The position numbers and the translations under genes are program-made. 64,000 bases of DNA from Proliferodiscus dingleyae (taxonomy: Eukaryota > Ascomycota > Leotiomycetes > Helotiales > Lachnaceae): assembly GCA_003988795.1 (NCBI GenBank), contig QYAK01000005.1, positions 800,014-864,013 of the forward strand, read 5' to 3'. The notes under the pieces were generated by a model. That model had not been told where the DNA came from. It searched no databases and saw only the letters and a list, made by a program, of their open reading frames with translations. Below are positions 19,525-30,311 of this stretch, piece by piece. Position 1 is the first letter of the stretch, and every line of letters starts with the position of its first letter.

Positions 19525-20403
19525 CTTGTGTGGTCCTTCCAATCTCTCTCTATACCTTTCTAATCGGCCTTTCCCTTTCTCTTGTCTCTCGCTCGAGCTT
19601 GCTGCTTGCTTGCTTGCTACCTCTCCTTTTTTGCGATGTCCTCGACAATAAGGTTACGGATTTGATGGGTGTATTGTACTCTTGAGAGAAGGATGCCTTA
19701 ATTGATGTGATGTGAGGGAACGCGTAGTGTGTGGTCTTGTGGGTGGGGAGTTGGGAGTACTAGTATCCCCGGATTACCTACTCTAGTGCAGCTCGGCGCG
19801 GTGGGGTGGGATGAGCCGAGGCTTTCTCGCTCAGCCGAATTGGCGAGTTGGTGATTGGCTGATTGGCTGATTGGCTAGCTGGCCTGTACCTGTCAACGCT
19901 CTCCTCCACTCGCATCTCAAGTAGAGATTTCTGTGGGTGATTTGGTCTTCTATTGAAATCGCTCTTTCTTATGTAGCGCGTACAACTTTTCAAGTATTGT
20001 GTCTTTATTACTGTGTGCTAAATATGCCCCGCCAACCAAGTTCTGAGGAGGCGAGGCTAGCTTGACATGGACTACGTGGGGTTCGTTGATTATTTGTCTT
20101 CTAGATCTATATTTCCTGCGCTCAATTCCAACCTGCCATGTCGGTCTTTCGCGTCTTAAAATTCTTCCATTTTCTTTTCCCTGCGCCGAGGTTTACTCAT
20201 ATCCTATATCATTAACTTTAGAAATCAAGAACGCAAGACCAAGGGGTGCAGTCAGGGAAGGTTGATCGTTGAGTAATCCACGGGCAGTATCACTAATCAA
20301 ATACAGGATCTCTGCGCAATATTCGCAGGTATAAACTCGCCGGCAATGTTCAGACTTCTACACCATCAGAACTTTCTCCTTTATCTCTTATCCAATATTC
20401 ATT
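19525..20403. other. Divergent promoter region, cytochrome b5 / tautomerase
   Basis: 879 bp between two outward-facing starts. It holds the CCAAT cluster (separate entry). No gene seen. Confidence 0.6.
19839..19874 (-). promoter_or_regulatory. Cluster of four CCAAT boxes
   Basis: ATTGG occurs at 19839, 19854, 19862 and 19870 on the plus strand (CCAAT on minus); the last three are 8 bp apart within an (ATTGGCTG) tandem. They lie 315-350 bp upstream of the cytochrome b5 ATG, in its orientation. CCAAT is the target of the fungal HapB/C/E complex, which controls respiratory, heme and iron genes. Function here is inferred. Confidence 0.5.
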
Positions 20404-20968
20404 ATGCCTCTTCTCGAATTCTACACTAACTCAGGTCAATTGACCGAGTCGGATAAAACCGAGCTAGTGGAAACGTTCACTTCGTTCTATGCTCAGTTTA
20501 TGCCAGCATTCTTTGTCAATATGGTCTTCCATGAGGTCTTTCACCTTCTCTTAAACTTTAATCTCATGCGACTAATATCACTGAAGCTACCCAAGGGCTC
20601 CCTCTTCGTTGGCGGAAAACCCACAAACTCTGACTTCGTCCGCCTGAAATCAGACCATATCTTTAGGAATTGGGACTCCTCAGAGGCTTCCAAGAAACAG
20701 TCGGAGCGCTATTCGGATTTTGTCAATAGCGTTCTCAAGGACAAGTTTGGGCCAAGAGGGTGGAGGTGAGCGAAAATTTGCCCTCTGAGTACGGGCATTG
20801 GCTATCGGAGTTGCTAACAAAGTCAGGTGGGAGAATCATGTAGTCCAAAGCAACATTGATTACTGGAGGGTTCAGGGTCTGTCTGCGCCTCCTTTTGAGA
20901 GCGAGGCCATGGAGAAGTGGAAAAGTGATAATTCTGCGAGTGAGTGGGAAAATAAAGAGAAGGTCTGA
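20404..20968 (+). CDS. Tautomerase family protein (3 exons, 150 aa)
   Basis: Starts MPLLEFYT; Pro2 would be the catalytic N-terminal proline of the 4-oxalocrotonate tautomerase superfamily, fungal Tautomerase_3 / cis-CaaD-like type. Exons 20404-20535, 20587-20765 and 20827-20968. The conserved LPKGSLFVGGKP block follows exon 1 once the first intron (GTCTTT...CTGAAG, 51 nt) is removed. That intron has no stop and is a multiple of three, so retention would add 17 residues. The C-terminus (WENHVVQSNIDYWRVQGL) needs the second, 61-nt intron. The substrate is unknown. Confidence 0.78.
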
Positions 20969-21950
20969 ATGCTCTCAAAAAAGCGGAAAATATTGTTACC
21001 TTGACTTTGGTTCATATTTGCCTGGACCGGTTTACCTACCTCGTCTCGGGAGATCTGGTTAAATTTGGCCCATTGGGCCGGCTTTCCCCAGCTGTGGGGC
21101 CCAAAATCTGTTGCTAATACACTTCTTCACTTATGCTTGCTAGCATTCATTCATGAATAGTTCTTCATAGTTGGTTGTCTTGCTAAATAAAATTCACGCT
21201 GAGTGATAAGGATTGCATCTCATATGATTCTTGGAGCGTTCAATGCTTTGCTTTGCAATTGGTCCAGGGTTTCGTACATGATGAGTACATATATCCATCT
21301 TAATATTCTACACATCTTCTCCTCTCTTCTCATTTACCTCACTAGAAGCGAGCACCGACACGACAGTTTCAGGCCAGGTTTGATGGTAGGCTCGCTACTT
21401 GATGTTGGTGATGACTACAAAGCGATATGCGATAACTTCATTAACAAATCAACTCACAGGAGGTCTAGGTGAGAATACTGCGATAATAATTAAACCTATA
21501 CGTAAAGGAATTTAAAATAGCGAACTGCATAAGAGCACCAAGCTGTCGACTGAAAGACACTTGCAAAGCATTTAATCTCTAACTGGTATGAAAGCCAGAC
21601 TCGAGGAGCCCTAAGCCAGTGGGGTCACAGTTTTTCGCTAGGCGTGCTCTTGTGTGCTCAGGCGGCGAAAGCGGCATCGGTCATAACCACACCAACAACG
21701 CACCAACACCGCCGAAATGTCTCAGCAATGGTTACGGGATAAGCAATTACAGCCAGCAATAGAACATAGCATAATTGTATTATCATTATCTCTACCATCC
21801 CTCATTCCCGAAGATCGAATCTCGATTGCTCAGGTCACTGCTATTTGTTCTCGCTTATTGCTTCCATTGCTTCATGTCCCCTCATCACTGCGATTCTGAT
21901 CTTACCTTAAGATCCACTGTGCTACTGTTTGAAGACATCACAGAGCTAGT
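20969..21950. other. Intergenic
   Basis: No gene recognised. The short open frames at 21203-21472 and 21717-21899 have no features. The last part should hold the promoter of the kinase-like gene. Confidence 0.6.
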
Positions 21951-23480
21951 ATGAGCCACGATCGGGCTGATTTCGATAATGTTGCCTGGGATCAAAGCGA
22001 CGAGGCCTGGGCAGAGTCACAGAAAGTGTTTCGACGCATCTCTACGCTACGCAAGCTGGAATCTTTCGTGACGAGCAAGATTAGAATGACCGCAACCTGG
22101 GTTACTCCGATGAGAATTGGGGGATATAATAACCTTTACAGGATGCGAGTCGAGGGGTCTAAAGACGATGTTATGATCCGACTACCCCAGCCTAGCCTTG
22201 CCCAATTTCCCGGTGAAAAGACTCTTCGAGAGGCTGCAACGGCGAGGTTTGTTGCACAGAATACCCAGATCCCAGTTGCTCAGGTTCTCTTCTACGGACT
22301 GTCAAGCCCTGACGCTGATGTCGGACCCTTCATTATCCTTCAGCATGTCGAAAATTGTGGATCTATGTCTCATGCACTGGCGATGCCGAATGAGAAAGAT
22401 CCCAGCGAGGCTCACATGCTGAAGCCTGACATCTCTGATGATGTCCTCGAAGAATATTACAGAAAAGTGGCAGTTCACTTACTAAAGCTCTTCGAACCCA
22501 AGTTTCCCCGTATTGGGTCTCTGGCCGAGATTGATGTAAACACCTTCTTAGTAGCAGGAAGGCCGCTTACTCAGAACATGAATAATATGCTTCAGCTCGC
22601 ACATATTCCACAAGCCGTTCTGCCATCTGAGGATAGAGCATACGGGACTGCTGACGAATGGTATGTTGCACTAGCAGAAATGCATATAGCACAACTCGTA
22701 TTTCAGCACAACGATCTCGTGACGACGGCGGACGACTGCCGAAATAAGTACATTGCACGCCAAATCTTCTATAAACTAGCCAAGCAGGGTAGGTTGTCGA
22801 CTTTCAGGTTCGCAGAGGACGATTGGTCCGCCCAATCTAAGAATCAAGCCTCCACACTGTCCCCAGCTCCCAGCGGATCAGGCTCTTTCAGGATTTGGTG
22901 CGATGACCTCCGGGCAAGCAACATTCTCTTGAATGAGGCTGATGATGTAGCTGCCATCATTGACTAGGAATTCGCATATGTTGCGCCAACACAATTCGCC
23001 CTAGACCCTCCCTGGTGGCTGCTGCTAAATGTACCCGAGATGTGGCACACAGATATCGATGACTGGACCAAGCTCTACGACGTGCGCCTGAAAACTTGGC
23101 TCCGGGCAATGGAGAAGGCTGAAGAGGGTGTAGACACCAAGTCAAATGTCCCCGCTATGTCGGTATATATGCGGGAAAGCTGGGAGACTGGCCGTTTCTG
23201 GCTGAACTATGCTGCAAGAAAAAGCTGGGCATTCGACACCATCTTCTGGAAGTACCTAGATGAAAAGTTTTTTGACAGCAGAGAAGTGGGTATCGTTGAG
23301 CAGGAGCTTTGGAAGACGAGAGTCCACTTACTCAATGAGAGGGAAAGAGATACGATGGAATCATTCGTGGAGAGTAAGATGGAAGAATCGAAAGAGCGGA
23401 TTCTGGTTGACTGGGATGCTGAACAAGTTAAGGAGCGTATGGCCGAGGTGTTGTCTGGAGAAGATATTCTAAAGAATTGA
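21951..23480 (+). pseudogene. APH-family kinase interrupted by one TAG at the conserved D-W-E motif
   Basis: A single frame of 510 codons broken only by TAG at 22965-22967 (codon 339). The fold is that of fungal aminoglycoside-phosphotransferase-like (APH) proteins: nucleotide-binding lobe with MIRLPQP ... LREAATARFVAQ, catalytic loop WCDDLRASNILL, and the metal-binding IIDWEF motif, here reading IID-stop-EF. After the stop the frame continues with typical family sequence (APTQFALDPPWWLLL, then a helical C-terminus), so the damage is recent or a sequencing error. TGG to TAG is the change expected from repeat-induced point mutation on the opposite strand (CpA to TpA). If not read through, the product lacks the Mg-binding Asp-Trp-Glu tail and the C-lobe. 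The natural substrate of this family is unknown. Confidence 0.82.
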
Positions 23481-23988
23481 AGTTTTCTATCACTAAGCTA
23501 GCCCGGATGCCATTGTAAGCATCTTTGGAATAAAAATTCTTCCTTCAATTTAACGAAATTGTTTATGTCTGGTCGTTGTGCAGCTTTGTTCTGTTCATCA
23601 TTGGACGAGAAGCCCGCCAATATCTTAAAATCGAACGGCCTATATCAACATAGGAGGGATCTTAAATTTGCCTCGAAAGGGAATTCAACACCGATCAAGA
23701 TGAAGTAGATCCGGTGTGCAGCATTAGGTACCAGTCTTTTGGAACTGCTGATTGTAAAAGTGTTATGGTAAGATTCCCTCGAAAGACCGTGATCCGGAAC
23801 CGGTATGCATAGACCGGAACCGGGCAGGTACCGATTCGCGGCCATGAGAGCTTACCTCCAGAGTCGGCACGAATCAACACCGTCTCTCATTATAAAATGC
23901 AACCTATGTGAGATATAGAGCTACAGCATATCGCACTTCGCGACGCAAGTAAATTAGACAATCGCCTCTCATCGGTGACGTTGCAAAA
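23481..23988. other. Intergenic
   Basis: 508 bp between the kinase-like gene and the methyltransferase. Nothing recognised. Confidence 0.6.
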
Positions 23989-24846
23989 ATGTCCCAGTCA
24001 AATGAGCCTAACACTTACACGCAAGGATACTCCAATGCCACAATCTCAACCCACCTCTTACGCACGGCCAACTCTGAGGCTGAATTTCTACTACCGTATA
24101 TCAAGAAGACAGATCGCATTCTCGATGCGGGCTGCGGACCAGGTACCATCACCACCAGCTTAGCCAAGTACGCGAGCGAAGGCAGCGTCATTGGCATCGA
24201 CATCTCAAAAGAAGTCTTGCAGAAAGCAAAGACATTAGCAGCCGAAGCCAACATCCCCACCTCAGGACCCGGCTCCGTCACTTTCGAGGAGGGAAATATC
24301 CTAGGGACACTTCCCTTTCCTGACAACACATTCGACGTCATCTTCGCCTCTCAGGTCTTCGGCCACATTCCCCCTCCAGATCTCCCAGTGAAGGCCTTGG
24401 TGGAGTTGAGACGAGTCCTGAAGCCGGGCGGCGTCCTGGCTACGCGCGACGGACTGGCGCAGCAGCACTTCTTCCCGCAGAGTCTCAACCTTGATCGGCT
24501 ATGGGGTTACAACTCAGCGCGAGGCTATGCCAAGGGAACACCTCCAGCTGATCCCACGGGGACACGCATGCCGGCGTTCCTGCGCGCCGCTGGCTTCGAC
24601 GCCGATGGTGGCAAGGTCAAAGTCGGTGCTGGCACCAAGGTGTTTGCCGGAGCAGGGACGCGGAAGAGGCTGGCTCAGCGGGCTACTGCGCAGCTGACGG
24701 AAGGAGACCCATTGCGCCAGAGCTGGCTGGAAGCTGGGATTACTGAGGACGAGATTCAGGAGACGCTGCGGGCTGTGAACAAGTTTGCTGAGACTGAAGA
24801 TGGGTGGTTTGTGGCGTTGCAGTGTGATATGCTTGCGTGGAAATAA
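23989..24846 (+). CDS. Class I SAM-dependent methyltransferase (285 aa)
   Basis: Single exon. Motif I ILDAGCGPGTIT at about residues 44-55 binds S-adenosylmethionine, the acidic residue of motif II is in VIGIDIS, and later come FDVIFASQVFGHIPPP and LRRVLKPGGVLATRDG. This is the arrangement of UbiE/COQ5-type or general small-molecule methyltransferases (Methyltransf_11/25). There is no membrane segment or targeting signal. The substrate cannot be read from sequence, and there are no biosynthetic-cluster neighbours. The ATG at 23989 (AAAAATGTCC) is the first in the frame. Confidence 0.9.
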   Translation: MSQSNEPNTYTQGYSNATISTHLLRTANSEAEFLLPYIKKTDRILDAGCGPGTITTSLAKYASEGSVIGIDISKEVLQKAKTLAAEANIPTSGPGSVTFEEGNILGTLPFPDNTFDVIFASQVFGHIPPPDLPVKALVELRRVLKPGGVLATRDGLAQQHFFPQSLNLDRLWGYNSARGYAKGTPPADPTGTRMPAFLRAAGFDADGGKVKVGAGTKVFAGAGTRKRLAQRATAQLTEGDPLRQSWLEAGITEDEIQETLRAVNKFAETEDGWFVALQCDMLAWK

Positions 24847-26863
24847 GTAGCAAAACCCATGTCGGCAGGCTTTCCTCTGCTTGGATTATTTTATGGATAC
24901 ATATGAGGGACAAATCAAATACAAAGTGTTCAGGCTTTCTCGGTATTGTGTTGAATACCTTAGGTGACTGAGTGATAGGTAATCTTTTGAAAGAAACGAA
25001 TAGTTTTGGTTTCTGCTGAAAGTGTCGACATCGCTTTTTTGAGATATACCATAATTATTCAATAGTTCTATGGATACAGTGTTTCGACTGAAAATCATTG
25101 ATTGGCATGCTGAGTGACCGAGAATGCAAAGGGGCCTCAAAATCATCTTTTATTTGATTTGTAAAAAGGCATTTGCTTCTATTTATAGAGGGAAACCGCT
25201 GGTAGAAGAAGTAGACTGCGCACCCATGCCCAGTAAGTTGGTTCTAAGTGTGGACCGATGGGGCCTCAACTACGCGCTCTAGGCTGAAGAATTGGGAAGT
25301 AAAGCGAACGATGAAAGCGAACCACCTAGAATGTTTTATTTAGAGGTGAAACATGTGGTGTTCGGGCGTATCATAGCTATAGAAATGCAGAATGCCGTGC
25401 CTATTCGGGCCGTCCATACATTTCGGGCCGGTATATCTGGGTGCAGCTTGAAAGGGACTTTGATACTGAACAGAGATAATATGATCAATATATCCGCAAC
25501 CATTGTCGATTCCACCAGAGATCACCCGGTTGTAAACTATCAGCCGCTACTTCAATAAGGTGATTGTTAGCGTCTTATTTATCTTTGAAAGCTCAATGTG
25601 GGAGGAAGCCAACGGGAATGAGGAGACTATAACAGTCCATGAATCTCACGGAACAATTGAAATGATAGTTGGGCTTAGCAAAAAGAAGAGGCGTAGCAAT
25701 TGAATGATCAATGTTGAATCGCCTAATCAGGACTAGCGCAGTTCGCAGTCAAATGCTCAATACTTTGCTCTAGAGATAGACAAAAAGCAATATAAAATTT
25801 ACTAGAGAATTCAGGATCCTTCGAACCACCCCGTTCGAATGTTTTAGTACATTAGAACTAACCGTAGTGAACAGACAAACAGTCATTTAGCTCCTCCCGA
25901 ATGATTAGGTACAAACTCGAATATCAGTCTAATTTTTCTTCTACAATCACATGCAGTTGGACGATTGACAAGGTGAGGCTTCAGTAAGGCAATTGATAAC
26001 ATGACCACTAATAATAAAACTCTGTTCGTCATCCTTCCTGCCTCTTCCTCCTATCTCTTCTTCACCCCCCTATTTCCATCTTGTGGCCAATTACATGCGC
26101 GAGGCAGCGGGTAGGCGAGCCAGGCGACCCGAACCATCCTCTATTGAGCGAGTCGAGAGTCTCTCCTCCAACCTCAACGACAAGGCAACGGTGCATGAGC
26201 CCTCCGCAAAAGCAATGCCTCAAGTCGTATCCGCGAATCGGATCCCCAAATCCTGCCCGGTAGCATAGCAAGGCACCATGCGACCAGGGTCAGGATTACG
26301 AGGAGTCATCTTGGAGCTCTTGCGTCTCGCTATCGCCATCGATCTTCTCTCACAGCTCCAGGAACAAAACCCCACGCAGCCCCGGAATGCGTGGTCAACT
26401 GTTACCTGCAACCAGCTAACGAGGGCTTCGCGTTTGTTCTTGCCTGCTTCCTCAACAGGACCTCTGTACTTTTCCTTGATGATTTACGAATTTCCTAGCA
26501 GTCCTATCAATTGAAAAATCTGAGACTTCTGCAGGTCAGTCGTGCTGTCTGTCGCGACCTGCCTGATAATGCAGACACTAATACAAGGCGCAGACTCGAA
26601 ATGCCCTCGGCATAAATCGATTTCTACGTGTCAATCATACTCGAGTATCGTTTCCATACTTCACGACACTCGGCGGCCCTTTTTCGGTCGCGATATACCG
26701 TTTTGCGTTCCCCGTGAATTCGCGTGCGCGGGGCTGTTAGATCAGATAGAAAAAGATAGCCGCCGGCCTGCGACCACAACCGCGACCTCAACGTCGCCCT
26801 CAATGCGACACATCTTTTCTGAAGACTCGTTCTTCATCTTTTTTATCATCTTACTGCCGACTC
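24847..26863. other. Intergenic, 2 kb
   Basis: AT-rich up to about 26000, then GC-richer leader sequence of the next gene. A plus-strand open frame at 25292-25558 lacks an ATG at its start; a GTAAGT...CTCTAG pair just upstream (about 25230-25282) gives no coding join. No gene called. Confidence 0.55.
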
Positions 26864-29800
26864 ATGGCTGCCCAGCCCTACATACCTACTGTTCCGAATA
26901 CTCCACTCCCCAATAGAAAAATCTACGATGAGGACGCGAACGCTGTTGAACGGACGAGTTTACCGGTCGGGCGATGCAACTTTACAAATCTAAGCGCAGG
27001 AGGAGGAGGGCCTGCACCACAATGTGGATGCAAGAGGTATTGGGACAAAGCATTGGGATATGCGGATGGGGCAGTTCCAGTTGTCAAGTCTGGATTTTGC
27101 ATGTGTGAGCATCATGCTTGCTTCCATGATACTGGATCAGCAGAGGTCCAGAGCAGAAAAGTCTTTGGTGATGTGCTAGCAGTTAGAAGCTCCCCATCAT
27201 CTGCAAAGCTACCATCTATCCTCCAAGAGATACCTAAGACGGGTGAGACTGGTTACGACCCCATTCATGATAGTAACAATGTCGGGCAACCTTTGCGGGA
27301 ATCGACACTTCCGGATACACTTCAATGGAGCCGATTTGTTCATTCTGGCTCTCCCGAAGGATTGCCGCCGATCCCATCGCAATGCTTACTTCCGTCCGAT
27401 AATGGTTCTGCGACGTCAGGTAGCCAGTCTAGGTACTATCAGCCCTTTGGTGGGCGCGGACTAGGGACTTTGAGCCATATTCCAAATCCTGGCCAGGCAA
27501 CCGACTCCAGTGTTCAGCCGGCTATCGATAACACTAGAGCCTTGCAGGTCTACAAAGACGCTAATGGTAATTCTTACGTGCAGAGCCTGACTGAAGTTGC
27601 AACCCCCAGTGTGCGCCATTCTCAGGACCATGATGTTCACTCCAGACTCGTGAAGGATGTCGAAGGCATTCCGACCGTTCTGCAGAAAATTGTGGAGGAG
27701 GATTCCCAAGTCAAAGATTCAGCCTCTCAGGTCCAGGTGAAGCAACGTTTCTCAAACCCGGGAGTAGGCTCAACCACAGAGATCTATGATCCCGACAACA
27801 AACTGGGTTCTAGAATCCAAGACATTATCAGTCAGTTGACTAGCTACTCGGCTACTGCCAAGAATCAGGATCGACGCCTAGATATTCTCGAAAATGCGTC
27901 ATTTTCTAATGCTGCCGTCGACGATCTCCATGAAGGGCATAACCTCATGGACTTACGGGTCACGGACATCGAAACTAGACTGGAGGAGGCGGAAAGAATA
28001 TTGGCTGCTTTGAACGATGCAAGTAGCGTTGTTAGTAAGAATCAAGTGGCGAGTTCTTTCGATTCTACAACTTCCTCGGCAATGATTGCTGCGGCCATGG
28101 ACCGAGTTGATGCTGCTCGGATCGAGGATCTTGAAAGCCAGGTGTCTGAACTCAAAGCTTCGTTGCCTCCGTCCCATATCCGCCCATGGGAGTTCGAGGT
28201 AGTATTCATTCCATTTGGCTCAGAGCTCACTGGTATTTGGCTGTCCCAATATGATATGGCTCAACGTTCGAGGTGCAACAGCACAGCGCCGGATGACTGG
28301 ACGCAAACTCAAAGCAGCTCCACGGCTGCAGCTCAAGTATCTCTTACTGCTCGTGATCAACGATCGGCATGGGAAAGGTCTGCATCGAATCATGTGTCTG
28401 AAGATGATTCCTCTTGGCTGTTGGCTAAGGCTTGTGGTCGCAAGACCAAGATCCATGAACGACTCCGGAGTAGAGGATTAGTCAAGACAGTTCAGGTCAC
28501 AGGTTCGGAAGCTAGGGACTTGCAAGCTGCTATCATGACTGCTTTTGGCGACCTTCCTGCAACGCTCCTAGAGGATCCATTTACTGAGCACGAAAATGCT
28601 GGAACGATTCCTGACTCTCTGCTCAATTATCACGGTCTTCAAGCTCCGTGGATTCCACTACGAAAACTTCACAAGGATTCCTGTCTTAGATTCCTCAATA
28701 TGTCGGAGATGATTACACCGGCTTTGTGGACTGTGTCGTTCCTTGCTTCTAGTGTTGCCATGAGACAAAGTGGACAGAGACGACTGTATATTACTCAGCG
28801 TGACAGCTATATTCAGCATCTAGGAGATGACACGGCAGGTTGGACTTGGCAGAAGTTACGTCAGCTACCTCGAGTCTATTCTGAGCATGAGGACGTCAAT
28901 CACACTCCAGAAGCAGATGCGTATGAGCCTTGTTGGGAGTATGACGAGCGGCTCGATCCGCCTCCTCAGGATATACATTCATCATTCGGCTCTCACATTT
29001 CATCTTTGAGTATTCGCTCTATAGCTGCAATGGCAGAGGAGCCACTCGAACCAGTTTCACCGTCGGATCACTTTTCTTCTGCACCTGCCTCTCGAGCCGT
29101 CTCGACAACTCCCACTTCCACTGTGCCGCCTGCTGTGCGCCCTATCTCTCCACTTAAGGAGCGCAACCCATTCAGACGACCAGTCCGCACTCGCACAATA
29201 TCGATGCCATCACTTGTTGCGATGACGTCTTCACCATCCCAGGCTAGCAAACGCCGTATAGCATCCTTCGATCGTGAACCCCAGTCCTCTCCGACTCGAA
29301 TTGTCCCAGTATCTACATCAAATGCTGCGCCCAAGCGCCGTCGCATTTCTCGCTCGCCAAGTCGTCCTCGTGATACACCCCGCTACAGTGTTGGCCCCCC
29401 TAGCCCATACATCGCCGACGAAATTCAGAGGAGAGGCACCACCCCTTTTGCCTATGCGACTCCGCATAGCAACGCAACATATGTAGATGCCAGGCCGCAA
29501 CACGAAGGCTACCAAGATGAGCGTGACGGTGAGGATTTGGGCAGTGGAACGGATGAATTTGACATAGAGGCCGAGGAGAGTCAAGGCTGGGAGCAGAATG
29601 CTCTGAGCGACTATGATGCTGAGTCCGTTGATCTAGATGCTCACCAGCCAGAGGAAGTATGGGAGGGCGTGCATGATCCTGATGAGGGAGACGGTTATGA
29701 GTCAGGATCTGCTGGCAATGCTGGCCTCAGGCAGATTGCAGATGATGACGATGACGATGACGATGATGCGCAAAGCGATGCGCCATCCGAGTACCCAAGT

Positions 29801-29875
29801 ACACAGCCAGATATGCTTGCCGGATCAAAAGCTGGATTTATGATTCATGTTGATGAAATCAATGAAGAAGCGTAG
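26864..29875 (+). CDS. Large orphan protein with N-terminal Cys/His cluster, coiled coil and acidic tail (1003 aa)
   Basis: One long exon; ATG at 26864 (CTCATGGCTG). Not recognised. Residues 38-88 hold C38, C54, C56, C79, C81, H83, H84, C86 and H88 (QCGCKRYW ... FCMCEHHACFHD), a likely zinc-binding module. Residues about 310-390 are heptad-like (RIQDIISQLTS ... LRVTDIETRLEEAERILA), a probable coiled coil. A folded middle part lies at about 440-640. The C-terminal 300 residues are Ser/Pro/Arg-rich with basic clusters (PKRRRISRSPSRPR, near 821), suggesting nuclear location, then acidic with a run of nine Asp near 959. Nuclear scaffold or chromatin role is inference only. It is convergent with the ceramidase gene. 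Confidence 0.85.
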   Translation: MAAQPYIPTVPNTPLPNRKIYDEDANAVERTSLPVGRCNFTNLSAGGGGPAPQCGCKRYWDKALGYADGAVPVVKSGFCMCEHHACFHDTGSAEVQSRKVFGDVLAVRSSPSSAKLPSILQEIPKTGETGYDPIHDSNNVGQPLRESTLPDTLQWSRFVHSGSPEGLPPIPSQCLLPSDNGSATSGSQSRYYQPFGGRGLGTLSHIPNPGQATDSSVQPAIDNTRALQVYKDANGNSYVQSLTEVATPSVRHSQDHDVHSRLVKDVEGIPTVLQKIVEEDSQVKDSASQVQVKQRFSNPGVGSTTEIYDPDNKLGSRIQDIISQLTSYSATAKNQDRRLDILENASFSNAAVDDLHEGHNLMDLRVTDIETRLEEAERILAALNDASSVVSKNQVASSFDSTTSSAMIAAAMDRVDAARIEDLESQVSELKASLPPSHIRPWEFEVVFIPFGSELTGIWLSQYDMAQRSRCNSTAPDDWTQTQSSSTAAAQVSLTARDQRSAWERSASNHVSEDDSSWLLAKACGRKTKIHERLRSRGLVKTVQVTGSEARDLQAAIMTAFGDLPATLLEDPFTEHENAGTIPDSLLNYHGLQAPWIPLRKLHKDSCLRFLNMSEMITPALWTVSFLASSVAMRQSGQRRLYITQRDSYIQHLGDDTAGWTWQKLRQLPRVYSEHEDVNHTPEADAYEPCWEYDERLDPPPQDIHSSFGSHISSLSIRSIAAMAEEPLEPVSPSDHFSSAPASRAVSTTPTSTVPPAVRPISPLKERNPFRRPVRTRTISMPSLVAMTSSPSQASKRRIASFDREPQSSPTRIVPVSTSNAAPKRRRISRSPSRPRDTPRYSVGPPSPYIADEIQRRGTTPFAYATPHSNATYVDARPQHEGYQDERDGEDLGSGTDEFDIEAEESQGWEQNALSDYDAESVDLDAHQPEEVWEGVHDPDEGDGYESGSAGNAGLRQIADDDDDDDDDAQSDAPSEYPSTQPDMLAGSKAGFMIHVDEINEEA

Positions 29876-30311
29876 AGGAGAAGATGTCGATTTCGTCGTG
29901 AAGGAGGAATGTTAGCAACACTGTACGATGGGATTTCTAGTGCGCATGTTGATCGTTTCGGGAGTTAGGATATATATAAGCAGCGAGCGTTGGCGTTTCT
30001 AGGCTTTCTGGGATCGATTCATTGGGCATCTAATCACAGTATCTTTCCTATGGGTTGGAAAGGCATCAGATTGGGCAGGGCATGCAGGTAGATTGCGTCC
30101 GGAATCAAGCCAAGAAACGACGAGGTGGCTGCTGAGACCCCACTTCTTGTATACTTAGATTGGGTTTGCTGTTATGCCGGACCATCTCAAGTTATAGAAT
30201 GAAAGTGCTTGAATGTTTTTGCTTATCACGAGTTGTCTCTGCTCTCTGTGTTAATCTGTGAAGGAGCTCGCTGTTAAAAGCATACGGAGAATGCTAAATG
30301 ACACGCACAGG
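29876..30311. other. Intergenic between convergent genes
   Basis: 3' flanks of the orphan and ceramidase genes. Nothing else seen. Confidence 0.6.

Noticed and set aside
25292..25558. 88-codon open frame preceded by a GTAAGT...CTCTAG pair
   Set aside because: Splicing at that pair gives stops in the possible phases or no initiating ATG.
25815..25850. GGTTCGAAGG, B-box-like, on the minus strand
   Set aside because: No cloverleaf, A-box or acceptor stem around it.
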